Assembly: GCF_001570365.1 (NCBI RefSeq)
Contig: NZ_BBYK01000038.1
Span: 1 to 64,000 of the forward strand
Direction of reading: 5' to 3'
From: Microtetraspora fusca
Lineage (GTDB): Bacteria > Actinomycetota > Actinomycetes > Streptosporangiales > Streptosporangiaceae
Length of the DNA: 64,000 nt
The notes below the pieces were generated by a model, which saw nothing but the letters and a program-made list of their open reading frames with translations, was not told the origin of the DNA and did not search any database. This document shows, in pieces, positions 25,884 to 34,496 of the stretch (positions are counted from its first letter, which is position 1; every line of letters starts with the position of its first letter). Made by a program: the position numbers and the translations under genes.

Positions 25884-27076
25884 GCGGCCTCTCCCTCCTC
25901 CGCGGCGACCACGAGGGCGCCTTCCTGGATGAAGCGGCCCTCGTGCAGCCGGGTGACCGAGAAGGGCCGGATCAGCTCCGGCATGACGCCGTCGTGGATG
26001 CCCCGGGCGAGCAGCGCCCCGGTGGCGGGAGCGCCCATGAAGCCGTAGACCCACCCGCAGGTGAGGTGGAAGCCGGCGACCTCCGGAACCGGGCCGATCA
26101 CCGGGGAGAGGTCCTCGCTCTGGTCCACCAGCCCGGCCCAGTGCCGCAGCAGCCGGACCCCGGCCAGCCGGGGCAGCAGCCGGACGAACTTGGCCGCCAT
26201 GTCCAGGAGCAGGTCGTAGGTGCCGTTGAGGCTGTCACTGACGTCCGGGACCGGCAGCTCGGTGCCACCGACGAACTCGCCCCTCGCGGTCTGGTGGCAG
26301 TAGCCGAGCAGTTCCAGGGTGGCGAGCGCGGGCCGCAGGAACGGCGCCACGGACTCGGTGACGATCATCTCCAGACGGCAGGTGCGGGTCGGGAGGGCGA
26401 CCCCGGCCATCTCGGCGACCCGCCGGGCGGCCCCGCCCGCCGCGTTCACCACGATCGGCGCGGAGACGTCGCCCTTGTCGGTGCGCACGCCCCTGACCGC
26501 TCCGCCGGCGACATCGACGCCGGTGACGGTCACCCCGGTGTGCAGCTCCACGCCGAGCCGGGCCGCGGCCCTGGCGTAGCCCCAGACGACGGCGTCGTGG
26601 TGGGCGAACCCGGCGTGCTCCTGGTAGACGCCGCCGAGCGCGAGGTCGGGGTTGACCTCGGGGGCGATCTTCCGCGCCTCCTCGGCGGTGACGAACTCCG
26701 AGCGGACACCCAGCTCGGCCTGCCGTACGGCGTCGGCCCGGCAGCGCTCGACCTGCTCGGGGGTGGAGGCGAGCACGAGGTAGCCGCTTCCGGAGAAGAG
26801 CACGTTGAAGTCGAGTTCGGCGGAGAGCGTGCGCCAGCGGCGCAGCGACTCGTCGAACAGGCCGCTCCATTCGGGAGAGCCGAAGGCCGAGCGGATCATC
26901 TCGCCGTTGCGTCCGCTGCCGCCCCCGCCGGGATAGCCCCGGTCGAGCACGGCGACGTCGCGAACGCCCAGCTTGGCCAGCTCGTAGGCGAGGGCCAGGC
27001 CCTGCACGCCGGCTCCGACGATGACCACGTCGTACGCGCGGCGCAGCGGGGTGCGGGCGGCTCCTGGGATCGCCAT
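25880..27076 (-). CDS. imino-acid/opine oxidase beta subunit (SoxB/HcnC-like)
   Basis: 398-residue DAO-family flavoprotein: FAD site VIVGAGVQGLALAYELAKLG, GGSGRNGEMIR, and a C-terminal LTCGWVYGFMGAPATGALLA region. Comparable to the catalytic beta subunit of sarcosine, opine, cyanide-forming glycine and D-hydroxyproline oxidases, where the C-N bond of a secondary amine is oxidised. It sits between a BFD-like iron-sulphur protein (3-base gap) and the alpha subunit (overlap), as in D-hydroxyproline dehydrogenase gene sets. Substrate cannot be read from sequence. Confidence 0.87.
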   Translation of the reverse strand: MAIPGAARTPLRRAYDVVIVGAGVQGLALAYELAKLGVRDVAVLDRGYPGGGGSGRNGEMIRSAFGSPEWSGLFDESLRRWRTLSAELDFNVLFSGSGYLVLASTPEQVERCRADAVRQAELGVRSEFVTAEEARKIAPEVNPDLALGGVYQEHAGFAHHDAVVWGYARAAARLGVELHTGVTVTGVDVAGGAVRGVRTDKGDVSAPIVVNAAGGAARRVAEMAGVALPTRTCRLEMIVTESVAPFLRPALATLELLGYCHQTARGEFVGGTELPVPDVSDSLNGTYDLLLDMAAKFVRLLPRLAGVRLLRHWAGLVDQSEDLSPVIGPVPEVAGFHLTCGWVYGFMGAPATGALLARGIHDGVMPELIRPFSVTRLHEGRFIQEGALVVAAEEGEAA

Positions 27077-27079
27077 CGG

Positions 27080-27430
27080 TCAGGCACCTCCGGTCGTCGC
27101 GCCCGCGGCGCCGGTCCCGCCGGCCTCGGCACCGGTCTCGGCACCGTTCTCCGGGCCGGTCTCCGCGGCGGCGGCGAGCAGGCCGAGCGCGACGGGCCGC
27201 AGCGGCGGCCGCGCCGTGGGGCGCCGGGTCATCGGCTCGCCCGCCGGCTCGCCGATCAGCTCGCGCAGCAGCGACATCACCGCGCCGGCGCAGTGCTTGC
27301 CCTGGCACGGTCCCATGAAGGCCGCGGTCGCCCGCTTGAGGGTCTCGGGATGGGTGTAGCCCGCCGCGTACGTGGCACGGATGTCCTCCACGGTCACGTC
27401 GTGACACGGACACACGATCGTCTTGCCCAT
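27080..27430 (-). CDS. BFD-like [2Fe-2S] protein, oxidase gamma subunit
   Basis: 116 residues. Residues 1-65 form a bacterioferritin-associated-ferredoxin-like domain with CPCHDVT and GPCQGKHC, giving the four cysteines for one [2Fe-2S] cluster. The last ~45 residues are Gly/Ala/Glu-rich and probably disordered. First gene of the operon; the ATG at 27430 has a strong ggaggggg site. In related three-subunit dehydrogenases this small protein shuttles electrons between flavins. Confidence 0.85.
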   Translation of the reverse strand: MGKTIVCPCHDVTVEDIRATYAAGYTHPETLKRATAAFMGPCQGKHCAGAVMSLLRELIGEPAGEPMTRRPTARPPLRPVALGLLAAAAETGPENGAETGAEAGGTGAAGATTGGA

Positions 27431-27505
27431 CGACCCCCTCCGGATCAGTCGCTCGCCGGACCGCTCATCTGCTGCCGAAAGGCGCTGGCCGAGCACCCCG
27501 TCCGG

Positions 27506-27559
27506 TAATACCGCATTATTAGAAGAGGGCCTTCATGTGCTTGTCAATAGGGGTATTGA
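27506..27559 (-). promoter_or_regulatory. promoter with two operator-like inverted repeats
   Basis: On the minus strand TTGACA (27547-27542) and TCTAAT (27523-27518) are 18 bases apart, a near-consensus promoter for the oxidase/importer operon. Two perfect inverted repeats cover it: TCAATA-N4-TATTGA (27544-27559) over the -35 and TAATA-N6-TATTA (27506-27521) over the -10. The flanking TetR gene is the obvious candidate ligand-responsive repressor. Confidence 0.7.
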
Positions 27560-27656
27560 AGTTCCTTTCAGGCATGATCCGCCGCTATAGTTCGACCGGC
27601 GCGACAGGCGCGCCAGGTCGCCCCGCGCGTACGGCCGGGCGAAGAAGGGGCCAAGG

Positions 27657-28280
27657 GTGGACGCGGCACTGCAGTTGCGGACCGACGGTCAACGAGGCCG
27701 GATCCTGGCCTCCGTCATCGAGTTGGTCTCCGAGATGGGCTACGAGCGGGTACGGCTCCGCGACGTCGCCAAGCACGCCGGAGTGTCCATCGGAACCCTG
27801 CAGCACTACTACGAGACCCGTGACGGCCTGATGCTGGCCGCCTTCGCCCACCACACGGGCAAGGTCGTTCAGGGGTTGGAGGAGATCGCCACACGGTACG
27901 CCGACCCGTGGGACCGCATCCGCGGGCTGGTGGAGTACATCACGCAGCCGCGCGGCTTCCGCAACCGATGCCTCGCCTTCATGGAGATGGCCGCCGCGTC
28001 GGCCAGGGACAAGGAGCTGCGCCGCCTCTTCGGCCTGCAGTACGACGGCTGGCGCGCCCCGATGAAGGCCGCGATCGAGGAGGGCCTGGCCGACGGGGTG
28101 TTCCGGGTCTCCTCGGACGTCGACGAGACCGTCGACCTGATCCTCACCCAGATCGACGGCCTGGAGATCGCGGTGGCGACCCAGGTGGCCGGGATGACGC
28201 GGACCCGCATGCGCGACGCCCTGCTCCGCGTCATCTCCGTCCACCTCGGCCTGCCGCCGTACGCGTCCGACGCGTCCTAG
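27657..28280 (+). CDS. TetR-family transcriptional regulator
   Basis: 207-residue regulator: N-terminal helix-turn-helix (residues ~12-58, LRDVAKHAGVSIGTLQHYYETRDGL) and an all-helical ligand domain of the BetI-like kind (TetR_C with FMEMAAASARD and YDGWRAPMKAAIEEG). Divergent from the oxidase/PotABCD operon across a 226-base region carrying two inverted repeats, so it most likely represses that operon and itself, and senses the imported amine. GTG start with gaagaagggg upstream. Confidence 0.9.
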   Translation: MDAALQLRTDGQRGRILASVIELVSEMGYERVRLRDVAKHAGVSIGTLQHYYETRDGLMLAAFAHHTGKVVQGLEEIATRYADPWDRIRGLVEYITQPRGFRNRCLAFMEMAAASARDKELRRLFGLQYDGWRAPMKAAIEEGLADGVFRVSSDVDETVDLILTQIDGLEIAVATQVAGMTRTRMRDALLRVISVHLGLPPYASDAS

Positions 28281-28408
28281 CGATCAGGTCAGGTCCTCCT
28301 CGTGGGAGCGGCCCGACTCCAGCCGTCGTACGGCGGGCACGAGCGCCGCGTGGCGACCCGCCACACGGCGCCGAAGCCCAAGACGGCGGCGAGCCCGGAC
28401 GCTCCCTG

Positions 28409-30310
28409 TCAGCGTGTGGGGGACACGACCAGGGCGCTGCCGCCGCCCCGGCGCACCGGCTCGGCGACCGCCTGGACCCGGCCGCCGCCCAGGAACTCCA
28501 GCCCGGTGGCGGCCCCGATCTCCGGGGTCGTGGTGAACGTGTGGCCGAGCGCGGTCAGCTCCGGGCCGTGGCGCTCGATGAAGGCGGGCTCCGCCTCGGT
28601 CGCGGCGGCGTTGCGCTGCGAGGCCCGGGGCGCGGCGAGCGCCTCCGGCAGGGACATCCCGAGGTCGAACCGGTTGACGAGGATCTGCAGCACGGTCGTG
28701 ATGATCGTCGCACCGCCCGGCGAGCCGACCGCGAGCAGCGGCTTGCCGTCCTTGAGCACGATCGTGGGGGCCATCGACGAGCGGGGCCGCTTGCCGGGAG
28801 CGGGCAGGTTGGGGTCTCCGGGAGCCGGGCCGAACGTGAAGTCGGTCAGCTCGTTGTTCAGCAGGAACCCGCGCCCGGGCACCACGATGCCGTTGCCGCC
28901 GGTCTGCTCGATGGTGATGTTGTACGCGACGACGTCACCCCAACGGTCGGTCACGACGAGGTGCGTGGTCTCCGGCCCCTCGGGTTTCTCCCCCTGAACG
29001 CCCTTGTCCTGAACGCCCTTGTCCTGAACGCCCTTCTCCTGGGCTCCCTTGTCCGGTACGCCCTTGTCGGCGGCCCCGTCGCCTTGCGCCGGGGACGCCA
29101 CCGGGCAGGGGGCGTACGTCCCGTCGGGCGAGCCGGGCGGTGCCGGGTTCGGCATCGCGACCGGGCCGATGAGGCAGGCCCGCTCCTTGGCGAACCCCTC
29201 CGACAGCAGCTCGCCCAGCGGCACGTTCACGTACGCGGGGTCGCCGACGAAGGCGTTCCGGTCGGCGAACGCCAGCCGCGACGCCTCCAGGTACGCGTGC
29301 AGCGGGGCGGTGGCGGTCTCTCCCGTCGCGGCCAGGATGCCGAGCGCCTCGCCGACCGTGGAGCCGCCCGAGGACGGGGGCGCCATGCCGTACACGTCGA
29401 GCCCCTTGACCGAGACGTGCGTGGGCGGGCGCTCTACCGCGCGGTAGGCGCGCAGGTCGGAGAGCTCCATCAGGCCGGGCCGCACCACGCGGGTCGAGCC
29501 CGGCGTGACCGGCGGGCGCTTCACAGTGGCGACGATCTCCGCGCCGAGCGCCCCGCCGTACAGCCAGGAGGGGCCGCGGCGCCCCAGCTCGCGGTACGTC
29601 GCGGCGAGGTCGGGGTTGCGCAGGACGGACCCGACGGCGGGTGGGCGGCCTCCGGGCAGGTAGATCCGGGCGGTGGAGGGGAAGTCCTTGAACCGGTCGG
29701 CGTTGCCGGCCGTCTGGTCGTGGAACGTCTGGTCGACGACGAACCCGCGCTCGGCGACCTGGATCGCGGGCTGCAGGGCGCGGCTGAGCGGGAGCGTGCC
29801 GAACCGGCGCAGCGCGAGATCCCACTGCGCGACGCTGCCGGGCACGCCGGCCGAGAGCCCGCTCGTCACCGCCTCGGCGAACGGGATGCCCTCGAACGCG
29901 GTGGCCGTCATGGCCCGGGGCGCGGTCTCCCTGCCGTCGATCGTGAACACGGACTTACGCCGGGCGTCGTAGTAGACGAGGAACCCGCCACCGGCGAGGC
30001 CCGCCGAGTAGGGCTCGGTCACGCCGAGCGTGGCCGCCGCCGCGACGGCGGCGTCCATGGCGTTGCCGCCCTGTTTGAGGATCTTCAACGCGGCCTTGCT
30101 GGCGTCCAGGTCGACGGTGGCGACCGCGCCGCCGTACCCCTCGGCGACCGGGACCTTCCCGGTCGCCCAGCCCGGTGCCGCGTACGTGAGTTCCGGCGTC
30201 GCATGGGCGGGAGGGGCGACGAGGCCGGTGAGCGAGGTGACGGAAGTGGCAGAGGTGACGAGGGCGATGGTGAGCGGCGCGAGGGCGCCGCGATGTGCCG
30301 TGATCCGCAT
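28409..30310 (-). CDS. ggt: gamma-glutamyltransferase, secreted
   Basis: 633-residue GGT precursor with a long N-terminal signal peptide (residues ~1-37, ending AHA). Glutathione and gamma-glutamyl compounds are hydrolysed or transpeptidated after self-cleavage; the N-terminal nucleophile of the small subunit is the first Thr of ETTHL (Thr448). Other family motifs: GGNAMDAAVAAAATLGVTEPYSAG, PSSGGSTVGEAL and PGGATIITTVLQIL. Just before the cleavage site is an unusual Lys/Asp/Gln-rich insert of 5-residue repeats (residues ~415-440). Monocistronic, converging on the TetR gene. Confidence 0.93.
   Translation of the reverse strand: MRITAHRGALAPLTIALVTSATSVTSLTGLVAPPAHATPELTYAAPGWATGKVPVAEGYGGAVATVDLDASKAALKILKQGGNAMDAAVAAAATLGVTEPYSAGLAGGGFLVYYDARRKSVFTIDGRETAPRAMTATAFEGIPFAEAVTSGLSAGVPGSVAQWDLALRRFGTLPLSRALQPAIQVAERGFVVDQTFHDQTAGNADRFKDFPSTARIYLPGGRPPAVGSVLRNPDLAATYRELGRRGPSWLYGGALGAEIVATVKRPPVTPGSTRVVRPGLMELSDLRAYRAVERPPTHVSVKGLDVYGMAPPSSGGSTVGEALGILAATGETATAPLHAYLEASRLAFADRNAFVGDPAYVNVPLGELLSEGFAKERACLIGPVAMPNPAPPGSPDGTYAPCPVASPAQGDGAADKGVPDKGAQEKGVQDKGVQDKGVQGEKPEGPETTHLVVTDRWGDVVAYNITIEQTGGNGIVVPGRGFLLNNELTDFTFGPAPGDPNLPAPGKRPRSSMAPTIVLKDGKPLLAVGSPGGATIITTVLQILVNRFDLGMSLPEALAAPRASQRNAAATEAEPAFIERHGPELTALGHTFTTTPEIGAATGLEFLGGGRVQAVAEPVRRGGGSALVVSPTR
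28994..29068. repeat. five tandem 15-bp units inside ggt
   Basis: Units start at 28994, 29009, 29024, 29039 and 29054; the first two are identical. In the ggt frame they encode DKGVQ/EKGVQ-type pentapeptides right before the autocleavage site. The core cccttgtcc also occurs in the 12-bp repeats at 8989. Confidence 0.9.
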
Positions 30311-30452
30311 GGTGACCTCCGTAGATCACCCCAGCATGACCGAGAGAGTCAGAAAGCGCCACGGCGGGTCGGCGTCAAGTCAGGCGGATCGGGCCCGGGC
30401 CGGGGGCACGACCGTCCCCCCGGCCCGTGGTTTCAGGGGATCCGCTACGGGG

Positions 30453-31034
30453 TCAGCGGGCCTCGGGGCCGCGCAGGTCCCGGAGGGCCGGAGCGGTCCT
30501 GATGATCTCGGCGAGCATCGCGTCGGCGGCCTGGTTCATGACGTCGTTGGGCCGCACGCGCCCCTCCTCGTCCACGAACTCACGGACGAACGGGATGGTC
30601 ACCGCCTCGACGACCGGCAGCATCTTCAGCCCGGAGACGACCTGCTTGAGCATCTGCACGGCCCGGGTGCCGGCGGACACGCCGCCGTAGCTCACGAACC
30701 CGGCCGGCTTGTACTGCCACTCGCCGTGCAGGTAGTCGAGGGCGTTCTTGAGCACGGCGTTGAAGCTGTGGTTGTACTCGGGGGTCACGAACACGAACGC
30801 GTCGGCGCGCTCGACCGTCGCGCTCCACTCCTTGGTGTGCTGGTGGACGTACTGGCGCAGGCGGGGGTGGTGCGGCTCGTCCAGGAACGGCAGGTTCACC
30901 TCGGCGAGGTCCACGATCTCGACCTCGAAGGCGCCGTGGGCGACGGCGCGGTCGCGGAACCACTCCGCCACTGGGAGGCCGACCCGTCCGGGACGGGTGC
31001 TCGCCACGATGATCTGCAGAATCGGCCTGGACAT
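30453..31034 (-). CDS. NADPH-dependent FMN reductase
   Basis: 193-residue flavodoxin-like reductase (SsuE/ArsH/ChrR group): phosphate-binding loop ASTRPGRVG near the N-terminus, VTPEYNHSFNAVLKNALD (flavin isoalloxazine loop) and GYG/SYGGVSAGTRAVQML. It reduces FMN or quinones/azo compounds with NAD(P)H. ATG at 31034 follows aaggag; a longer frame upstream lacks family features. Divergent from a two-component system, with no evidence of a functional link. Confidence 0.92.
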   Translation of the reverse strand: MSRPILQIIVASTRPGRVGLPVAEWFRDRAVAHGAFEVEIVDLAEVNLPFLDEPHHPRLRQYVHQHTKEWSATVERADAFVFVTPEYNHSFNAVLKNALDYLHGEWQYKPAGFVSYGGVSAGTRAVQMLKQVVSGLKMLPVVEAVTIPFVREFVDEEGRVRPNDVMNQAADAMLAEIIRTAPALRDLRGPEAR

Positions 31035-31157
31035 ATCGCTCCTTAGACGCATGCCAAAAATCGCTTGAAAATTCAACATACCGTGCGCCTCGGAGTACTC
31101 CCGAGGGTGTATCCCCAGGTCCGGCGGTGGGCGGATGACCCGGCCGGAGGCGATCGG

Positions 31158-31163
31158 TAGCGT
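31158..31163 (+). promoter_or_regulatory. -10 box of probable leaderless promoter (histidine kinase)
   Basis: TAGCGT six bases before the GTG start at 31170; no ribosome-binding sequence present. Confidence 0.5.
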
Positions 31164-31169
31164 TCAGGT

Positions 31170-32321
31170 GTGCGCAACCGCTCCCCCTGGCACCGCCTGG
31201 CCCGATCCGCCCTTCCGCTGGCCGTCGCCGTCGCCGTCGTCCAGACGCTCGGCTCGCACGCCGTGGAGCGGGTACAGGTCACGGCCGAGAGGCTCGGCCG
31301 GCTGCCGCTGGACTGGCGCGGCTACGTGCTGCTGCTCATCGGCCCGCTCGCCATCGCGGTGCGCCGCCGCTTCCCCGTCCCCGCCCTGCTGGCCACGCTG
31401 GCCGCCACCTGGGCGTACCTGCTGCTCGACTTCCCGTACGGACCCGTGTTCGTCAGCCCGGTGGTCATGCTCTTCTGGGTGGTCGTCTCCGGGCACCGCC
31501 TGGCCGCCTGGCTGTCGGGAGGGACGACGTTCCTGTTCTTCGTCGTGTACTCCACGTGGCTCATCCCCGAGCCGCAGGGCTGGTTCCACCACACCGCGGT
31601 CGCGGCGTTCCTGCTGCTCACCCTCACCGTCGCCGAGTTCTCCCGGGCGCGGCGCGGGCGGCAGGTCGAGCGCGAGCGGGTCGAGGCCGAGGAGGCCAGG
31701 CGTCAGGCCAGCGAGGAACGGCTCAGCATGGCCCAGGAACTGCACGACGTCCTCGCGCACAACATCTCGCTGATCCACGTCCAGGCGTCCACCGCGCTGC
31801 ACCTGATCGACGACCACCCCGAGCAGGCGCGCACCGCCCTCGCCACGATCAAGCAGGCGTCCAAGGACGTGCTGACCGAGATGCGCGGCGTGTTGAGCGT
31901 CCTGCGGGACGGCGCGCCGCGCTCCCCCACCGCCGGCATGGACCGGCTGGACGACCTGGTCCAGCACAGCGGCCTGCGGGTGACGGTCACGATCGACGGC
32001 GACGTCCGGCCACTGCCCGCGGGGGTGAACCGCGCCGGGTATCGGATCGTCCAGGAGTCCCTCACGAACATCACCCGGCACGCGCCCGGCTCCCGGGTCG
32101 CCCTCCGGGTCACGTACGGCCCGCGCGAGCTGGCCATCCTCGTCGAGGACGACGGCACGGGCGCGGCGAAGGCCGTGCCGGGCCTCGGCGGCGGCAACGG
32201 CATCCCCGGCATGCGCGAGCGGGCCGCCGCGCTCGGGGGGTCGCTGACGGCCGGTCCGCGCCCCGAGGGCGGTTTCCGCGTGGCCGCCACGCTCCCCCTA
32301 CCCGCCGAGGAGGCCAAGTGA
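31170..32321 (+). CDS. NarL-type sensor histidine kinase
   Basis: 383 residues: four to five N-terminal membrane spans (residues ~12-150) with little external sequence, a coiled-coil stretch (RRGRQVERERVEAEEARRQA), the HisKA_3 dimerisation domain with phospho-acceptor His192 in ELHDVLAHN, and HATPase_c with GGGNGIPGMRERAAALGG. Typical orphan-signal actinobacterial kinase (like DesK/LiaS). Its stop overlaps the regulator start (GTGA). Confidence 0.92.
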   Translation: MRNRSPWHRLARSALPLAVAVAVVQTLGSHAVERVQVTAERLGRLPLDWRGYVLLLIGPLAIAVRRRFPVPALLATLAATWAYLLLDFPYGPVFVSPVVMLFWVVVSGHRLAAWLSGGTTFLFFVVYSTWLIPEPQGWFHHTAVAAFLLLTLTVAEFSRARRGRQVERERVEAEEARRQASEERLSMAQELHDVLAHNISLIHVQASTALHLIDDHPEQARTALATIKQASKDVLTEMRGVLSVLRDGAPRSPTAGMDRLDDLVQHSGLRVTVTIDGDVRPLPAGVNRAGYRIVQESLTNITRHAPGSRVALRVTYGPRELAILVEDDGTGAAKAVPGLGGGNGIPGMRERAAALGGSLTAGPRPEGGFRVAATLPLPAEEAK

Positions 32322-32980
32322 TCAAGATCGTGCTGGCCGACGACCAGGCCCTCGTCCGGGCCGGGTTCCGCGCCCTGCTCGACGCCCAGGACGGCATGAC
32401 CGTGGTCGGCGAGGCCGGCGACGGGGCGGAGGCCGTACGGCTGGCACGTGAGCTGCGTCCCGACGTGGTGTTGATGGACATCCGGATGCCCGGCGTGGAC
32501 GGCCTGAGCGCGACGAAGACGATCGGGGCGGACCCCGCGCTGGACGCCACCCGGATCATCATGCTGACGACGTTCGAGCTGGACGAGTACGTCTTCGAGG
32601 CCCTGCGGAACGGCGCGAGCGGCTTCCTGGTCAAGGACACCGAGCCCGCCGAGCTGATCCAGGCCGTGCGAGTGGTCGCCTCCGGAGACGCGCTGCTGTC
32701 GCCGAGCGTGACCCGCCGTCTCATCTCGGAGTACGCCGCCCGGTCGAAGTCGCCGGGCGCGGCGCGCGAGCTGGCCGTGCTCACCGAACGGGAGCGCGAG
32801 GTCCTCGCCCTGGTCGGCACCGGCATGACGAACGACGAGATCGCGGCCCAGCTGTACATGTCACCGGCGACCGCGAAGACCCACGTGAGCCGCACGATGA
32901 TGAAGCTCCATGCCCGCGACCGCGCCCAGCTCGTCGTGATCGCGTACGAGTCGGGCCTCGTCCGGCCCGGCTGGCTCTGA
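32318..32980 (+). CDS. NarL/FixJ-family response regulator
   Basis: 220 residues: receiver with Asp54 (VVLMDIRMPG), Thr switch in MLTTFE and Lys in LVKDT, then a LuxR-type helix-turn-helix (LTEREREVLALVGTGMTNDEIAAQL). Coupled by GTGA overlap to the kinase at 31170, which should phosphorylate it. Targets unknown. Confidence 0.93.
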   Translation: MIKIVLADDQALVRAGFRALLDAQDGMTVVGEAGDGAEAVRLARELRPDVVLMDIRMPGVDGLSATKTIGADPALDATRIIMLTTFELDEYVFEALRNGASGFLVKDTEPAELIQAVRVVASGDALLSPSVTRRLISEYAARSKSPGAARELAVLTEREREVLALVGTGMTNDEIAAQLYMSPATAKTHVSRTMMKLHARDRAQLVVIAYESGLVRPGWL

Positions 32981-33092
32981 GCTCTGCACCATCGTCCGGG
33001 CACATCGGGAATGACCTGATGTCCGGCCCGGCCGGCTCTGAGATCCGGCGACACCGTCGGGACGGATCGGGGCCGACCGGAATTTACGCGGA

Positions 33093-33105
33093 TTGACAAG
33101 GTCAA
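33093..33105. promoter_or_regulatory. TTGAC-N3-GTCAA inverted repeat
   Basis: Perfect 5-bp arms in the 218-base gap before the PAP2 gene; its left arm extends to TTGACA and could be a -35 element, but no clear -10 follows at 16-18 bases. The rest of the gap shows nothing else convincing. Confidence 0.3.
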
Positions 33106-33198
33106 CCCCGGTCCGCGACCTCGGATGGGCGCACGCACTCCCGAATGGCCGTACTGTCCTGTGTTCAGTTAACGATCGGTTACGGCACGGAGAACAGC

Positions 33199-33846
33199 AT
33201 GGATCCGCAATTGGATGACATCCCCGACGTCAGCGTGGAGTTGTACCGGGACATCGTCGACTTCGCCGGACAGACCCCTCATTGGTTCCAGACGTTCGTC
33301 GAGGTCGGCACGGACGCGGTGCTCTTCGTCTTCGCCGCGCTCTTCCTCGGCGCGTGGTGGCGGGCCAGGAAGCGGGACGACCGCACGATGGCCCTGGCGT
33401 TGCTCGCGCCCGTGGCGATGGTGACGGCCTACGTGGGCAGCGAGGTGATCAAGACCTTCATCCGGGAGGACCGTCCCTGCCGGCTCGTGTCCGGCGTCGT
33501 CACCATCGCGCAGTGTCCCCCGCTCGGGGACTGGTCGCTGCCGAGCAACCACTCGACGCTCGTCGCCGGGGCCGCGGCCGCCCTGGTCGTCGCCTGGCGC
33601 CGCACCCTGCCGTACGTGGCGATCCTGGCCGTGCTGGGCGCGTTCTCCCGGGTCTTCGTCGGCGTCCACTTCCCGCACGACGTCGTCGCGGGCATGCTCC
33701 TGGGCGCGATCGCCGCTCCCCTGATCATGCTGGTCCTGGCGGTGCCGGTGACGCCCCTGGCCGGATGGGCCCGGCGCACGGCCGCCCTGCGCGTCCTGCT
33801 CACCGACGCGCGGACGAGTCCGTCAGTCCTGACTCATAGGCGATGA
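33199..33846 (+). CDS. PAP2-family membrane phosphatase (undecaprenyl-diphosphatase-like)
   Basis: 215-residue, about five-span protein with the three PAP2 motifs: KTFIREDRPC (KX6RP), PSNHS (PSGH variant) and SRVFVGVHFPHDVVAG (SRX5HX3D). Members dephosphorylate lipid pyrophosphates such as undecaprenyl-PP, as BcrC does. The ATG at 33199 with a ggag site is chosen; an in-frame start at 33145 would add 18 residues across what looks like promoter sequence. Its 3' end overlaps the convergent response-regulator gene by 47 bases. Confidence 0.9.
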   Translation: MDPQLDDIPDVSVELYRDIVDFAGQTPHWFQTFVEVGTDAVLFVFAALFLGAWWRARKRDDRTMALALLAPVAMVTAYVGSEVIKTFIREDRPCRLVSGVVTIAQCPPLGDWSLPSNHSTLVAGAAAALVVAWRRTLPYVAILAVLGAFSRVFVGVHFPHDVVAGMLLGAIAAPLIMLVLAVPVTPLAGWARRTAALRVLLTDARTSPSVLTHRR

Positions 33847-34465
33847 GCGCGGCCTCCACGCGATTGCGCGCCCCCAGGCGGCTCAGGATCGTGCTCATGT
33901 ACGTCTTGACGCTGCCCTCGGCGAGGTGAAGCCGGCGGCCGATCTCCGCGTTGGACAGCCCCGCGCCTGCCAGGGCGAGCACCTCCCGCTCCCGGTCCGT
34001 GAGCGCCTCGATCCGCTCGCGGGCCGCCGCCGCGCGGACCGCCCGGTCGCCGGCCAGCTCGTCGACCACCCGCCGCGCCACCCGGGGCGACAGGTACGCC
34101 GCGCCCTCGGCCGCCGCGCGTACCGCCATCGGGAACTCCCGGGGGTCGCCCGTCTTCAGCAGGAACCCGGCGGCGCCCTCCGCGAGCGCCCGCGCGATGT
34201 AGGCGTCCCGGCCGAAGCCGGTCATGACCAGCACCGCCGTACCGGGGGCGGCCCGGCGCAGCTCGGCGATCGCGGCCAGGCCGTCCAGCTCGGGCATCCG
34301 GATGTCGGCCAGTGCGACGTCCGGCCGGTACGCGCGGACCAGCTCGACCAGCTCCCGCCCGTCCGCCGCCTCGGCCACGACCTCGATGCCGGGGTCGGCG
34401 GACAGCACCGTCCGGACCCCGGCCCGGATCAGGGCCTCGTCGTCGGCCAGCACCACTCGGATCAT
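33800..34465 (-). CDS. NarL/FixJ-family response regulator
   Basis: 221 residues: receiver with phospho-acceptor Asp54 (VALADIRMPE), FLLKTGD switch Lys, and LuxR helix-turn-helix (LTDREREVLALAGAGLSNAEIGRRL). It is encoded 31 bases downstream of the kinase at 34497 on the same strand, its probable partner. The gene runs 47 bases into the convergent PAP2 gene. Confidence 0.92.
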   Translation of the reverse strand: MIRVVLADDEALIRAGVRTVLSADPGIEVVAEAADGRELVELVRAYRPDVALADIRMPELDGLAAIAELRRAAPGTAVLVMTGFGRDAYIARALAEGAAGFLLKTGDPREFPMAVRAAAEGAAYLSPRVARRVVDELAGDRAVRAAAARERIEALTDREREVLALAGAGLSNAEIGRRLHLAEGSVKTYMSTILSRLGARNRVEAALIAYESGLTDSSARR

Positions 34466-34496
34466 CGCGCTCCTCCCCCGGGACGTCGTCCGAACT

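Noticed and set aside
33145..33198. Earlier start for the PAP2 phosphatase
   Set aside because: The added residues are not family-like and cross an AT-richer promoter-like stretch; ATG 33199 has a ribosome site.
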